Shown here: piece after piece, positions 7,639-15,928 of the stretch
Position numbering within the stretch: position 1 is the first letter of the stretch
Layout of the letters: each line of letters starts with the position of its first letter
Assembly (NCBI GenBank): GCA_024695025.1
Contig: JAILIY010000010.1
Location: 1-37,895, forward strand
DNA from: Acholeplasmatales bacterium
GTDB lineage: Bacteria; Bacillota_I; Bacilli_A; Acholeplasmatales; Anaeroplasmataceae
DNA length: 37,895 nt
Direction: 5' to 3'
Notes under the pieces: model-generated
What the model was told of the DNA's origin: nothing
The model's database searches: none
The model's input: only the letters and a program-made list of their open reading frames with translations
Program-made: the position numbers and the translations under genes

Positions 7639-8982
7639 TTGGGTTTTAAAGATTTAAAATTTAAATTAACAAAAAAAATAAAGAAATCTACTTTATTCCA
7701 AGATAAATTTGGATTTGAAAATGGTATTGATATAACAGATGATAAACAAGTTTTATATCGTAAAAATGTCGTTATCAAAAATATCATTTTAGTATCGAAC
7801 TTGATGTATACTTTAATATTTGCCTTAGCATCTATTTTAGAATCGACAAGTTCAAACTGGTTACTAACTATATTGTTGTTTCCAGTGACATTTATGATAA
7901 ATAAATTCTTATCAAGACTTATTAATAGAGGAAGTAATGATACTTTAAGCCAATATATAGCGATGTATCTGGCCTCATTTTATATGTTTTTGTCTGCGGT
8001 ATTAGTTTATTTAAAATTGAAGGTTCAGTTTGATCCATATTACAATTCTGGTGGTCACGATAATTTGTTGCTTGCAGAATGTGGTTATGTATTGATTTAT
8101 TATTCATTATTAATATGTGCATTCTACCAAGATAAGAAGATGCTTAAAAATATCTTCGCCATCGTTATAGTATTAGTCACATTGTTGAGTTTTGTTGTAA
8201 CTTATCCAATAGTTCAGCATGCCAATAATGATTCATCTATTTTAGTTACTTTTAAAAACCTCGTGAAGTCGGGCGAAATAGTCGATATTATAATAAGAGT
8301 ACTTTTGATTGCCTTGTTTATGATGGTTTTATATATCTATGTTTCGATGACTAATTACATGCAAGAAGAACGTAAAAAGGAACAAACAAAAAGAAGAAAT
8401 GTTCAGGCTAATTATATAAATTCAATAACTAAAGTATTTGATATAGCCTTACCTGAAAGAACTATTTCAGATGACGAAAGGCACGAAAATGAAATTTTAT
8501 GTCTTATGGTATCTAAACTTGCCTCACTTTTGTCATTAAAGCCTGATGAAATAAATGATATGGTAAATTTTACAAAGATTCATATTGAATCTAATGTCGA
8601 TTTTAATTTAGAAGAAACAGAAGCTGAGGATAAAAAATTTAGTGAAGTACGCGACAAAGCTGATATAGGTTTAAAAATTATTGAGCGCGAAGAATTAAAA
8701 CGTAAGGGTGAAGAAATATTACGTTACGTTTTAGATGGTTCAAATGATGATGAATTTATCAAGAGAATGAGAAATTCAATTAAAAATATTGAATCTCAAA
8801 TCATTTTAATATGTGAAATATATATTTCAATGAGAAGTGTTAGAAGTTATAAGAAAGCATATAATCATAAAAATACAATGAATTATATGGAAAAAATGTT
8901 TAAGGTTTATTTTGATTCATTAGTATATGATAGATTTCAAAGGTTTGATACTGATTTTGAAACTATTTATGATGAAGAATAA
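7639..8982 (+). CDS. Membrane protein with degenerate HD-GYP-like cytoplasmic domain
   Basis: The 447-residue protein has about six hydrophobic segments in its first 240 residues, then a soluble domain (about 260-440). By eye the soluble part follows the HD-GYP pattern: LASLLSLKPDEINDMV stands where LALALGLSPEEI occurs, and ICEIYISMRSVRSYKKAY matches the ADVYDALTSDRPYRKA region. The metal-binding residues are gone: no HD after the first helix (TKIHIES instead) and no HHE or GYP. It would be a pseudo-enzyme or sensor, perhaps scaffolding or binding a nucleotide. TTG 7639 is preferred as start because GAGGTGG lies about 6 bases upstream; the frame extends to GTG 7618. It sits between fmt and metK in the same operon. 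Confidence 0.6.
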   Translation: MGFKDLKFKLTKKIKKSTLFQDKFGFENGIDITDDKQVLYRKNVVIKNIILVSNLMYTLIFALASILESTSSNWLLTILLFPVTFMINKFLSRLINRGSNDTLSQYIAMYLASFYMFLSAVLVYLKLKVQFDPYYNSGGHDNLLLAECGYVLIYYSLLICAFYQDKKMLKNIFAIVIVLVTLLSFVVTYPIVQHANNDSSILVTFKNLVKSGEIVDIIIRVLLIALFMMVLYIYVSMTNYMQEERKKEQTKRRNVQANYINSITKVFDIALPERTISDDERHENEILCLMVSKLASLLSLKPDEINDMVNFTKIHIESNVDFNLEETEAEDKKFSEVRDKADIGLKIIEREELKRKGEEILRYVLDGSNDDEFIKRMRNSIKNIESQIILICEIYISMRSVRSYKKAYNHKNTMNYMEKMFKVYFDSLVYDRFQRFDTDFETIYDEE

Positions 8983-9011
8983 TGTTATAAATAAAAGGAG
9001 ACTAACTAATT

Positions 9012-10166
9012 ATGAAAAGATTTTTTACAAGTGAGAGTGTTACAGAGGGACACCCAGACAAGATTGCAGACCAAATTAGTGATGCAATATTAGATGATAT
9101 TTTAAAAAACGACCCTAATGGTAGAGTCGCTTGTGAAACAATTTGTACAACAGGTATGGTTATGGTATTCGGTGAGATTACAACTAATCACTATGTAGAT
9201 GTACAAAAGATTGTAAGAAACAAGGTAAAAGAAATTGGTTATGACAGAGGTAAATTTGGTTTTGATGCCGATAATTTAGCTGTCATTACAGCAATTGATC
9301 CTCAATCACCAGATATCGCGATGGGTGTTGATGAAACAACTAGCCATGAACAAGGTGCCGGTGATCAAGGTATTATGTTTGGTTATGCATGCGATGAAAC
9401 TGATGTGTATATGCCTATGGCTATTACACTTGCTCATATGCTTGCTAAAAAATTATCTGATGTTAGAAAAGATGGAACACTTCCTTATTTAAGACCAGAT
9501 GGAAAAACTCAAGTTACTGTTGAATATGATGATAATAATAAAATTAAAAGAATTGATACTATTTTAATTTCAACTCAACATTCACCAGAAGTTGATTTAA
9601 ATGATTTAGCAAAGGATATTAAAAAATATGTAGTAGACGCTGTAATACCACATAATTTAGTTGATAAGGATACTAAATTCTTATGTAATCCAACAGGTAG
9701 ATTTGTAATTGGAGGTCCACAAGGAGATAGTGGCTTAACAGGTAGAAAAATTATCGTTGATACATATGGTGGTGCTGCATGTCACGGTGGTGGAGCATTC
9801 TCTGGAAAAGATCCATCTAAGGTAGACAGAAGTGCTTCATATATGGCTCGTTATATTGCAAAGAATATTGTAGCAGCTGGCCTTGCAACTCGTTGTCAAA
9901 TTCAACTATCTTACGCAATTGGTGTTGCAGAACCTACATCAATATTAGTCGATACATTTGGCACAAATAAGGTTTCTGAAGAAGCAATTTCAAATAAGGT
10001 TAAGGAAATATTTAAATTGACTCCACGTGGAATTATCGATACATTAAATCTTAAAAGACCTATTTATTGTCAAACTGCAGCTTATGGTCATTTCGGTAGA
10101 AAAGATATTGATTTACCATGGGAAAAATTAGATAAAGTTGAGGAATTAAAGACTTTATTAAAGTAG
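9012..10166 (+). CDS. metK: S-adenosylmethionine synthetase
   Basis: The 384-residue enzyme makes SAM from methionine and ATP. Visible signatures are [15 protein letters not shown] (catalytic H14), [15 protein letters not shown], the [13 protein letters not shown] segment and the phosphate loop [16 protein letters not shown]. Length is normal. AAAAGGAG lies 11 bases before ATG 9012. It is the last gene of the riboswitch-led operon, 29 bases after the membrane protein, and has no private SAM riboswitch, so its feedback control seems to come from the switch 4.8 kb upstream. Confidence 0.97.
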   Translation: MKRFFTSESVTEGHPDKIADQISDAILDDILKNDPNGRVACETICTTGMVMVFGEITTNHYVDVQKIVRNKVKEIGYDRGKFGFDADNLAVITAIDPQSPDIAMGVDETTSHEQGAGDQGIMFGYACDETDVYMPMAITLAHMLAKKLSDVRKDGTLPYLRPDGKTQVTVEYDDNNKIKRIDTILISTQHSPEVDLNDLAKDIKKYVVDAVIPHNLVDKDTKFLCNPTGRFVIGGPQGDSGLTGRKIIVDTYGGAACHGGGAFSGKDPSKVDRSASYMARYIAKNIVAAGLATRCQIQLSYAIGVAEPTSILVDTFGTNKVSEEAISNKVKEIFKLTPRGIIDTLNLKRPIYCQTAAYGHFGRKDIDLPWEKLDKVEELKTLLK

Positions 10167-10172
10167 CATAAT

Positions 10173-10200
10173 TTTCTCAAAAATTTGAGAAATGTTTTTT
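10173..10200 (+). terminator. Terminator of the priA-metK operon
   Basis: TTTCTCAAA (10173-10181) and TTTGAGAAA (10184-10192), followed by TG and a T run. Confidence 0.8.
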
Positions 10201-10246
10201 CCTTTTTTTCGCCTCTTTTATGTGTTAATATGAAATTGGTGATAGG

Positions 10247-10615
10247 ATGAAATGCTTGATTTGTAATGAACATTTTTATGTCAAAAGAAAACTTCTAACT
10301 TTATTTAAAGAAGAAAAAGAATACATATGTAATAGATGCTACAAAAGATATCCGATTAGGCTTTCAATAGAAAAATGCCAATTAGATATTTATGATTGTT
10401 TTATCATATCAATTTTTGAGGCAAAATATAATATAGATTACAATGTGTTTTATCTTGAATACAGCAAAATATTTAAATCATATTACAATAGAGAAGGCTT
10501 TGTCACATTGTTTTTTAATAAAATAAAATTCGATGATGAAACTCTTTCTGTTTTAGATTGCATATCTAAATTGAATTGTAAAAATATCATTGTTGTAACT
10601 TTTTATATAGAATAA
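10247..10615 (+). CDS. Truncated ComF-like protein: zinc ribbon only, no phosphoribosyltransferase
   Basis: The 122-residue protein begins MKCLICNEHF and has a second pair in ICNRCYKRYP, the paired CxxC zinc ribbon that opens ComFC-type competence proteins. After that, full ComFC (about 220-240 residues) has a phosphoribosyltransferase domain with a D-D-x-x-T-T/S-G-x-T loop. Here there is no such motif, only a divergent segment ending in FYIE at a stop. GGTGAT lies just upstream of ATG 10247. The next genes are hpf and secA, the same order as comFC-hpf-secA in Bacillus, which supports the identification. It is either a decayed competence gene or a reduced family member; the reading frame is intact, so it may still be expressed. 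Confidence 0.6.
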   Translation: MKCLICNEHFYVKRKLLTLFKEEKEYICNRCYKRYPIRLSIEKCQLDIYDCFIISIFEAKYNIDYNVFYLEYSKIFKSYYNREGFVTLFFNKIKFDDETLSVLDCISKLNCKNIIVVTFYIE

Positions 10616-10618
10616 TAT

Positions 10619-10657
10619 AAAGCGCTTCGATTTTTATTGAAAAGCGCTTTATTTTTT
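10619..10657 (+). terminator. Terminator between the ComF-like gene and hpf
   Basis: AAAGCGCTT (10619-10627) and AAGCGCTTT (10642-10650), then ATTTTTT. Its 3' arm overlaps the -35 box of the hpf promoter. Confidence 0.8.
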
Positions 10658-10665
10658 GCTATACT
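10637..10665 (+). promoter_or_regulatory. hpf promoter embedded in the preceding terminator
   Basis: TTGAAA (10637-10642), a 17 bp spacer and TATACT (10660-10665). The predicted start near 10672 leaves a leader of only about 18 bases with the SD AAAAGGAG. Confidence 0.7.
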
Positions 10666-10689
10666 AAAATTAGAAAAGGAGTGATATAT

Positions 10690-11211
10690 ATGAAGGTTGA
10701 AGTTGTAGGAAAAAATGGATTTAATCCATCAGAACCAATTAAAAAATATGCAACTGATAAACTAGCAAAACTTGACAAGATGTTATACGATAAGGATAAT
10801 GTTACAGCAAGAGTTGTTTGCAAGGTTTATAAGGCATACCACAAGGTAGAGGTTACAATTCCTTCCAAAAATATCATACTTCGTGCTGAAGTATCTGAAG
10901 CAGACGTTTACGCTGCTATCGATGGCGCAATCGATAAATTAATGAAACAAATTCGTAGACACAATGACAAAGTAAAGGATAAATTAGGTAAAGCTACTAT
11001 TCGTACACAAGAAGTAGATGAAGAACCTAAGAAAATCACAAGAGAAAAACATTTAGATCTTGAACCAATGAGCAAAGAAGAGGCAATAGATCAAATGGAA
11101 GCTTTAGGTCATGACTTCTTTGTATTCTTAGATAAGGAAACTAGAAAGACTAATGTCATCTATTTAAGAGCAGATGGCGATTATGCAGTTATTGAAACTG
11201 AAGCAAAATAA
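10690..11211 (+). CDS. hpf: Ribosome hibernation promoting factor, long form
   Basis: The 173-residue protein has an N-terminal S30AE domain (about 1-100, from MKVEVVGKNGFNPSEPIKKY) that occupies the decoding channel of the 30S subunit, a charged linker, and a C-terminal dimerisation domain (about 115-170, KEEAIDQMEALGHDFFVFLD) that joins two ribosomes as 100S dimers in stationary phase. This is the long form typical of Firmicutes. ATG 10690 is chosen because AAAAGGAG (10674-10681) lies 8 bases upstream; the in-frame GTG at 10681 overlaps the SD. It has its own promoter and terminator. Confidence 0.95.
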   Translation: MKVEVVGKNGFNPSEPIKKYATDKLAKLDKMLYDKDNVTARVVCKVYKAYHKVEVTIPSKNIILRAEVSEADVYAAIDGAIDKLMKQIRRHNDKVKDKLGKATIRTQEVDEEPKKITREKHLDLEPMSKEEAIDQMEALGHDFFVFLDKETRKTNVIYLRADGDYAVIETEAK

Positions 11212-11223
11212 TTAAATAAATAT

Positions 11224-11263
11224 AAGCTGTGAGTCACTTTTATATTAGATTCACAGCTTTTTT
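11224..11263 (+). terminator. Terminator of hpf
   Basis: AAGCTGTGA (11224-11232) and TCACAGCTT (11251-11259), then a T run. Confidence 0.85.
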
Positions 11264-11338
11264 AATGCCTAAATACAAATAAAATGAACGATATTAATAT
11301 ATAATATTAACATAATTATTAAAGAGTAATATTTTTAA

Positions 11339-11367
11339 TTGAAAAATTGATTTATTTATAGTATCAT
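11339..11367 (+). promoter_or_regulatory. secA promoter
   Basis: TTGAAA (11339-11344), a 17 bp spacer and TATCAT (11362-11367). The predicted start is about 30 bases before the secA ATG. Confidence 0.6.
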
Positions 11368-11405
11368 TATAAAAGAGATTTTATGGAAATTAGTGAGGTT
11401 GGACT

Positions 11406-14006
11406 ATGGGATTCAAATTTTTAGACTCAGGTCATAAGGAAATGAAAAGATGCGCAAAACTTGCAGACAAGATTATCGCGCTTGAACCTGAGATGCAAAA
11501 ACTATCTGATGAAGAATTAAAAGCAAAGACTCCATATTTTAAAGAATTATTAAAAAATGGTAAAACTTTAGATGATATATTAGTAGAAGCATTCGCAGCA
11601 ATGAGAGAAGCTGCATTCCGTGTTACTGGTATGAAGGCTTATTGGTGTCAGTTAATTGGTGCCGCAGCTATTCACGGTGGTAACATCGCTGAAATGAAAA
11701 CAGGTGAAGGTAAAACTTTAACAGGTGTTTTCCCTGCATACTTAAATGCTTTAACAGGAAATGGTGTTCACATCGTTACAGTTAACGAATATCTAGCAGG
11801 ACGTGAAACAAATGGTGTTATCGGTGAATGTTATAGATTTATGGGTTTGACAGTAGGTTTAAACTTACGTGAATTAAATCGTCAACAAAAGCGTGAAGTA
11901 TATTCATGTGACATCATTTATTCTACAAACTCAGAACTAGGTTTTGACTATTTACGTGATAATATGGTTCCAAATGTAGAAGAACAAACTCAAGTTAAGG
12001 GTCTAAATTTTGCAATCATCGATGAAACAGACTCAATTTTAATTGATGATGCTAGAACACCACTTATCATTTCTGGTCCAACTAAGGACGATAATGGTTT
12101 ATATGAAAGAGCAGATGCATTTGCAAAAATGCTTAAGGATGAAGATTACGAAATTGATATTGAATCAAGAACAATAGCTTTACTTCCTTCAGGCGTTGAA
12201 AAGGGTGAAAAATTCTTTAAAGTAGACAACTTATATGACCTAGAACATACAGATTTAGTTCATAGAATCAACAATGCTTTAAAGGCTGTTTATATTTTCT
12301 CAAATGGTATTGAATATGTTGTTCAAGACGGAGAAGTATTAATCGTTGACCAATCTACAGGTCGTATTCTACCAGGACGTCAATTCTCAGAAGGCTTACA
12401 CCAAGCACTTGAGGCTAAAGAAGGCGTTCAAATTAATAAAGAAACAATTACGGTTGCAACTATTACATATCAAAATTTCTTCAGAATGTATAAGAAGTTA
12501 TCAGGTATGACAGGTACTGCAAAAACTGAAGAAGAAGAATTTAGAGATATTTATAACATGTATGTTGTTGAAGTTCCAACAAACCGTCCTGTTATAAGAA
12601 TAGATGCTCCAGACTATTTATTCTTAACAAAAGAATTTAAGTTTAGAGCTTTAGTTAATGAAGTTGAAGAACGTCATAAAAAAGGTCAACCAATCCTAAT
12701 TGGTACTGCAGATGTTGAAACATCTGAATTATTACATTTAATGCTTGAAAAGAAGAATTTACCACATGAAGTATTAAATGCTAAAAACCATGCTCGTGAA
12801 GCTGAAATCATCGCACATGCTGGTGAACTTGGTGCTATCACATTATCAACAAACATGGCTGGACGTGGTACCGATATTAAGCTTGCACCTGGTGTTGCTG
12901 AACTTGGTGGTCTTGCAGTATTAGGTACTGAACGTTTTGAAGCAAGACGTATTGATAACCAATTAAGAGGTCGTTCTGGTCGTCAAGGTGACCCTGGTTA
13001 TTCAAGATTCTTTATTTCAACTGAAGATGATTTAATCCAAAGATTTGGTGGAGATTCATTTAAAAATAGACTTGCATCAATCGTAAGAATGATGAATGAA
13101 GGTGACGAATCTCAACCTATCGAATCTAAGATGTTAGCTAAGATGGTTACAATGGCTCAAACTAAGATTGAAGGTTTAAATTATGACTCAAGAAAGAATA
13201 TCTTAAAGTATGATGATGTTATTCGTCGTCAAAGAGAAATATTCTATGCTCAACGTCAAGAAGTTGTTGAAGCTAAAAATCTTGAAGATGTATTATATCA
13301 TATGATGCACAACGCAGTTTCAAATACTGTTGAAGATTTTATGAATTCAAGCGACAAAGTATTTGATGATGACAAGCTTACAAAGACATTTAATGAACGT
13401 TTATACGGCTCTAATATAGTTGATGTAAATATTGTTCGTGGCTATGATGATGACCAAGATATGATTAAATATATTTATGAACAAGGCTACAATGAAATTA
13501 AGGGTAGATTTGATCATTTTAAAGAAGAATTAAAAGAAGTCATTTCTGAAGAAGCAATTAAAGAAGAACCAAATATCATCGATCAACAAATTCAAGCAAT
13601 ACTTAAGAGAATGATTCTACCAATTTTAGATAAGAACTGGCGTGAACATATCGATGAGATGGCTGGCTTCCGTCAAGGTATTCATCTACAATCTTATGCC
13701 CAAAAGAACCCTCTTGAAATTTATCAAAGAGAAGGCTATAGAAAATTTGAATTATTAAATAAGAAAATGAATGAAGAAGTATTAATTACTGCAATGCATG
13801 CAAGACTTCGTATCAGACGTGAAAGCGAAGAAATGAATGCACAAGAAGCAATGAAGGGATTAAATACTAACCAAGATTTATCTAGAGTAAATCAAGGCCA
13901 ACCTGCAAAAAATGAAGGCATGTTTGCCAATGTAGGTCCAAATGATCCATGTCCATGTGGAAGCGGTAAAAAATACAAATTCTGTCACGGATTAAAAAGA
14001 CAATAG
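11406..14006 (+). CDS. secA: Preprotein translocase ATPase SecA
   Basis: The 866-residue motor drives protein export through SecYEG. Visible are Walker A EMKTGEGKT (about 96-104), the DEAD-like box IIDETDSILIDDARTPL (most SecA have DEVDSI), NBD2 motifs GRGTDIKLA and RIDNQLRGRSGRQGD, the helical wing and scaffold domains, and the C-terminal zinc tail CPCGSGKKYKFCH that binds SecB or lipid. GAGGTTGG precedes ATG 11406. Gene order hpf-secA is conserved with Bacillus, but prfB, which usually follows secA, is not here. Codon choice is richer in CGT and TTC than its neighbours, consistent with high expression. Confidence 0.98.
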   Translation: MGFKFLDSGHKEMKRCAKLADKIIALEPEMQKLSDEELKAKTPYFKELLKNGKTLDDILVEAFAAMREAAFRVTGMKAYWCQLIGAAAIHGGNIAEMKTGEGKTLTGVFPAYLNALTGNGVHIVTVNEYLAGRETNGVIGECYRFMGLTVGLNLRELNRQQKREVYSCDIIYSTNSELGFDYLRDNMVPNVEEQTQVKGLNFAIIDETDSILIDDARTPLIISGPTKDDNGLYERADAFAKMLKDEDYEIDIESRTIALLPSGVEKGEKFFKVDNLYDLEHTDLVHRINNALKAVYIFSNGIEYVVQDGEVLIVDQSTGRILPGRQFSEGLHQALEAKEGVQINKETITVATITYQNFFRMYKKLSGMTGTAKTEEEEFRDIYNMYVVEVPTNRPVIRIDAPDYLFLTKEFKFRALVNEVEERHKKGQPILIGTADVETSELLHLMLEKKNLPHEVLNAKNHAREAEIIAHAGELGAITLSTNMAGRGTDIKLAPGVAELGGLAVLGTERFEARRIDNQLRGRSGRQGDPGYSRFFISTEDDLIQRFGGDSFKNRLASIVRMMNEGDESQPIESKMLAKMVTMAQTKIEGLNYDSRKNILKYDDVIRRQREIFYAQRQEVVEAKNLEDVLYHMMHNAVSNTVEDFMNSSDKVFDDDKLTKTFNERLYGSNIVDVNIVRGYDDDQDMIKYIYEQGYNEIKGRFDHFKEELKEVISEEAIKEEPNIIDQQIQAILKRMILPILDKNWREHIDEMAGFRQGIHLQSYAQKNPLEIYQREGYRKFELLNKKMNEEVLITAMHARLRIRRESEEMNAQEAMKGLNTNQDLSRVNQGQPAKNEGMFANVGPNDPCPCGSGKKYKFCHGLKRQ

Positions 14007-14034
14007 TTAGGCAAGTGCCTAACTTTTTCTTTTT
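14006..14034 (+). terminator. Terminator of secA
   Basis: GTTAGGCA (14006-14013) and TGCCTAAC (14016-14023), then TTTTTCTTTTT. The stem begins at the last base of the secA stop codon. Confidence 0.85.
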
Positions 14035-14113
14035 ATAAAAATGAAGATGAAATTTATTGTAAAATTAATGTAAAAATATGACTTAAATTTAATACATCTA
14101 GTGTTTGTTAGAA

Positions 14114-14143
14114 TTGACAAATATATAACATGAATGTTATAAT
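14114..14143 (+). promoter_or_regulatory. Strong promoter of the uronate (pectin) operon
   Basis: Consensus -35 TTGACA (14114-14119), an 18 bp spacer, and consensus -10 TATAAT (14138-14143) with an extended TG at 14135-14136. It is the closest match to consensus in the window, which suggests control by repression. Confidence 0.8.
14125..14140 (+). promoter_or_regulatory. Palindromic operator overlapping the uronate-operon -10 box
   Basis: ATAACAT-GA-ATGTTAT is a perfect 7+7 inverted repeat that covers half the spacer and the first bases of TATAAT. A repressor bound here would block RNA polymerase. The regulator gene is not in the window. Confidence 0.55.
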
Positions 14144-14153
14144 TACTCTAGAT

Positions 14154-14172
14154 GACCTTAAAAATCTAGGTC
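14154..14172 (+). promoter_or_regulatory. Second inverted repeat in the uronate-operon leader
   Basis: GACCT (14154-14158) and AGGTC (14168-14172), separated by 9 bases, just downstream of the predicted transcription start and 24 bases before eda. It could be a roadblock operator or a weak leader hairpin. Confidence 0.3.
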
Positions 14173-14195
14173 GAAAGAAAGAGGTAATTTATATT

Positions 14196-14846
14196 ATGAA
14201 AAAGTTTGATATTTTAAATCAAATCTCTAATATTGGTGTTGTAGCCGTAGTTAGAGGAAATAGTAAAGAACAAGCAATTAAGATTGCTGATGCTTGTATT
14301 GCTGGTGGCGTTACTTGCATTGAATTAACTTATACAGTACCAGGAGCTCGTGCTATTATTGAAGCATTAGTTGAAAAGTATGCTGATAATAAAGAAGTAG
14401 TTATCGGTGCTGGTTCAGTTTTAGATCCTGAAACTTGTAAGGGTGCTATTGAAGCAGGTGCTAAGTTCATCGTTGCACCATCATTCAATGAAAATGTAGC
14501 TAAGTTAGCTAACAGATATCAAATTCCTTATGTACCAGGAACTCAAACAATTAAAGAAATCGTTACAGCTATGGAATTTGGTAGTGATGTAATTAAAGTC
14601 TTCCCTGGTGATATTTTAGGACCTAGATTTGTAAAAGATGTTAAGGGACCACTTCCTTATGCTAATTTAATGCCTTCTGGTGGTGTTGATATTGACAACA
14701 TTAAGGATTGGGTTAAGGCTGGTGTAGTTGCTGTTTCTGCTGGTTCTAGCTTAACTGCTGGTGCTAAGAAGAATGATTATGCATTAGTTACTGAAACTGC
14801 TAAGAAGTTTATTGCTGAATATAAGGCAGCTAAAGAATCTAAGTAA
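14196..14846 (+). CDS. eda: KDPG (2-keto-3-deoxy-6-phosphogluconate) aldolase
   Basis: The 216-residue class I aldolase cleaves KDPG to pyruvate and glyceraldehyde-3-phosphate, the last step of this pathway. The Schiff-base lysine is K134 in VIKVFPGD. The catalytic glutamate is E43 in CIELTYTVPGA. The phosphate site is MPSGGVDIDNI near 159-169. ATG 14196 is taken as the start because GAGGT lies about 10 bases upstream and MKKFDILNQI matches family N-termini; the in-frame ATG at 14130 lies inside the promoter and cannot be the start. First gene of a seven-gene operon. Confidence 0.93.
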   Translation: MKKFDILNQISNIGVVAVVRGNSKEQAIKIADACIAGGVTCIELTYTVPGARAIIEALVEKYADNKEVVIGAGSVLDPETCKGAIEAGAKFIVAPSFNENVAKLANRYQIPYVPGTQTIKEIVTAMEFGSDVIKVFPGDILGPRFVKDVKGPLPYANLMPSGGVDIDNIKDWVKAGVVAVSAGSSLTAGAKKNDYALVTETAKKFIAEYKAAKESK

Positions 14847-14875
14847 TTCTTGATGCCCCTTTTTAGGAGGTCAAA

Positions 14876-15913
14876 ATGAAAAAAGAAAAGATTTTAACAT
14901 TTGGTGAGATAATGCTAAGATTGTCTACACCAGATTATTCAACAATTAACCAAACACAATCTTTCTTGGTTAATTATGGTGGTGGTGAGGCAAACGTTGC
15001 AGTAGCACTAGCTCATATGGGACATAATACATATTTTATGTCTAAACTTCCACCTAACCAATTAGGTGATGGTGCCATAACTCATTTAAAGAGTCATGGT
15101 GTTGATACTAGTTATGTTGTTAGAGGTTCTACAACAATTGGTATCTATTTCTTAGAAACAGGCTTTGGTGGTAGACCATCAAAGGTTATTTATAACAGAA
15201 AGCATTCAGCTATTACTCGTATTCAAGAGGATGAATTTAATTGGGATGAAATTTTTAGTGATGCAACTTGGTTCCATCTTTCAGGTATTACTCTTGCCTT
15301 AGGTGAAAGAGTTAGAAAGGTTGCTTTAAGAGCTGTTAAAGAAGCTAAAAAGCACAATGTACCTGTATCATTTGATTTCAATTATCGTTCTAAATTATGG
15401 ACAGTTGAAGAAGCAAGACCTGTTTATAAACAATTTATGAATTATGTTAATATAGTATTTGCTAGTTTTTACGATGCTAATACAATATTAGAAATTCCTT
15501 TAGATGAGGGCTTTGAGGATAAGACATTATCTGAAAAGAGAAGAAATGTATTCCCTAAGATGATAAAAAAATACAATTTACATTATATATTCGGTACTGA
15601 TAGAGTTGTTTATACAGCAACTGATAATTCACTTGCTGGATATTATTTTAAATTAGATCAAGACAATTTATCTTGGGAATTAACTGAGCCTATCAGATTT
15701 AATATTTATGACAGAATAGGTGGTGGCGATGCTTTCGCATCTGGTGTTATCCATGGTTTATTAAAGGATTATAATAATCCTCAATACGCTGTTAGATATG
15801 GTCTTAACACATCTGTATTAAAGCATACCATTTATGGTGATGCATCAACTATGAGCTGTGAAGATATTGAAACATTTATGGCTGCAAATGGTAGTGCAGA
15901 AGTAGTTAGATAA
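14876..15913 (+). CDS. PfkB-family sugar kinase, KDG kinase-like paralogue 1
   Basis: The 345-residue ribokinase-fold protein resembles 2-keto-3-deoxygluconate kinase: N-terminal LTFGEIMLRLSTP, the substrate loop NYGGGEANVAVALA (33-46), and the anion-hole signature DRIGGGDAFASG with catalytic D285. It is clearly paralogous to the kinase at 16415. It differs at the NxxE-type metal/phosphate motif: FASFYDA (196-201) stands where the paralogue has IGNEEDA, so the conserved Asn is Ser197. It may therefore prefer another 2-keto-3-deoxy or ketose substrate, or be regulatory. AGGAGG precedes ATG 14876. Confidence 0.82.
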   Translation: MKKEKILTFGEIMLRLSTPDYSTINQTQSFLVNYGGGEANVAVALAHMGHNTYFMSKLPPNQLGDGAITHLKSHGVDTSYVVRGSTTIGIYFLETGFGGRPSKVIYNRKHSAITRIQEDEFNWDEIFSDATWFHLSGITLALGERVRKVALRAVKEAKKHNVPVSFDFNYRSKLWTVEEARPVYKQFMNYVNIVFASFYDANTILEIPLDEGFEDKTLSEKRRNVFPKMIKKYNLHYIFGTDRVVYTATDNSLAGYYFKLDQDNLSWELTEPIRFNIYDRIGGGDAFASGVIHGLLKDYNNPQYAVRYGLNTSVLKHTIYGDASTMSCEDIETFMAANGSAEVVR

Positions 15914-15928
15914 TAAAAGGAGACAAAT

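Noticed and set aside
14130-14195. Earlier ATG extending eda by 22 residues
   Set aside because: This ATG lies inside the -35/-10 spacer of the promoter. The SD and family N-terminus point to ATG 14196.
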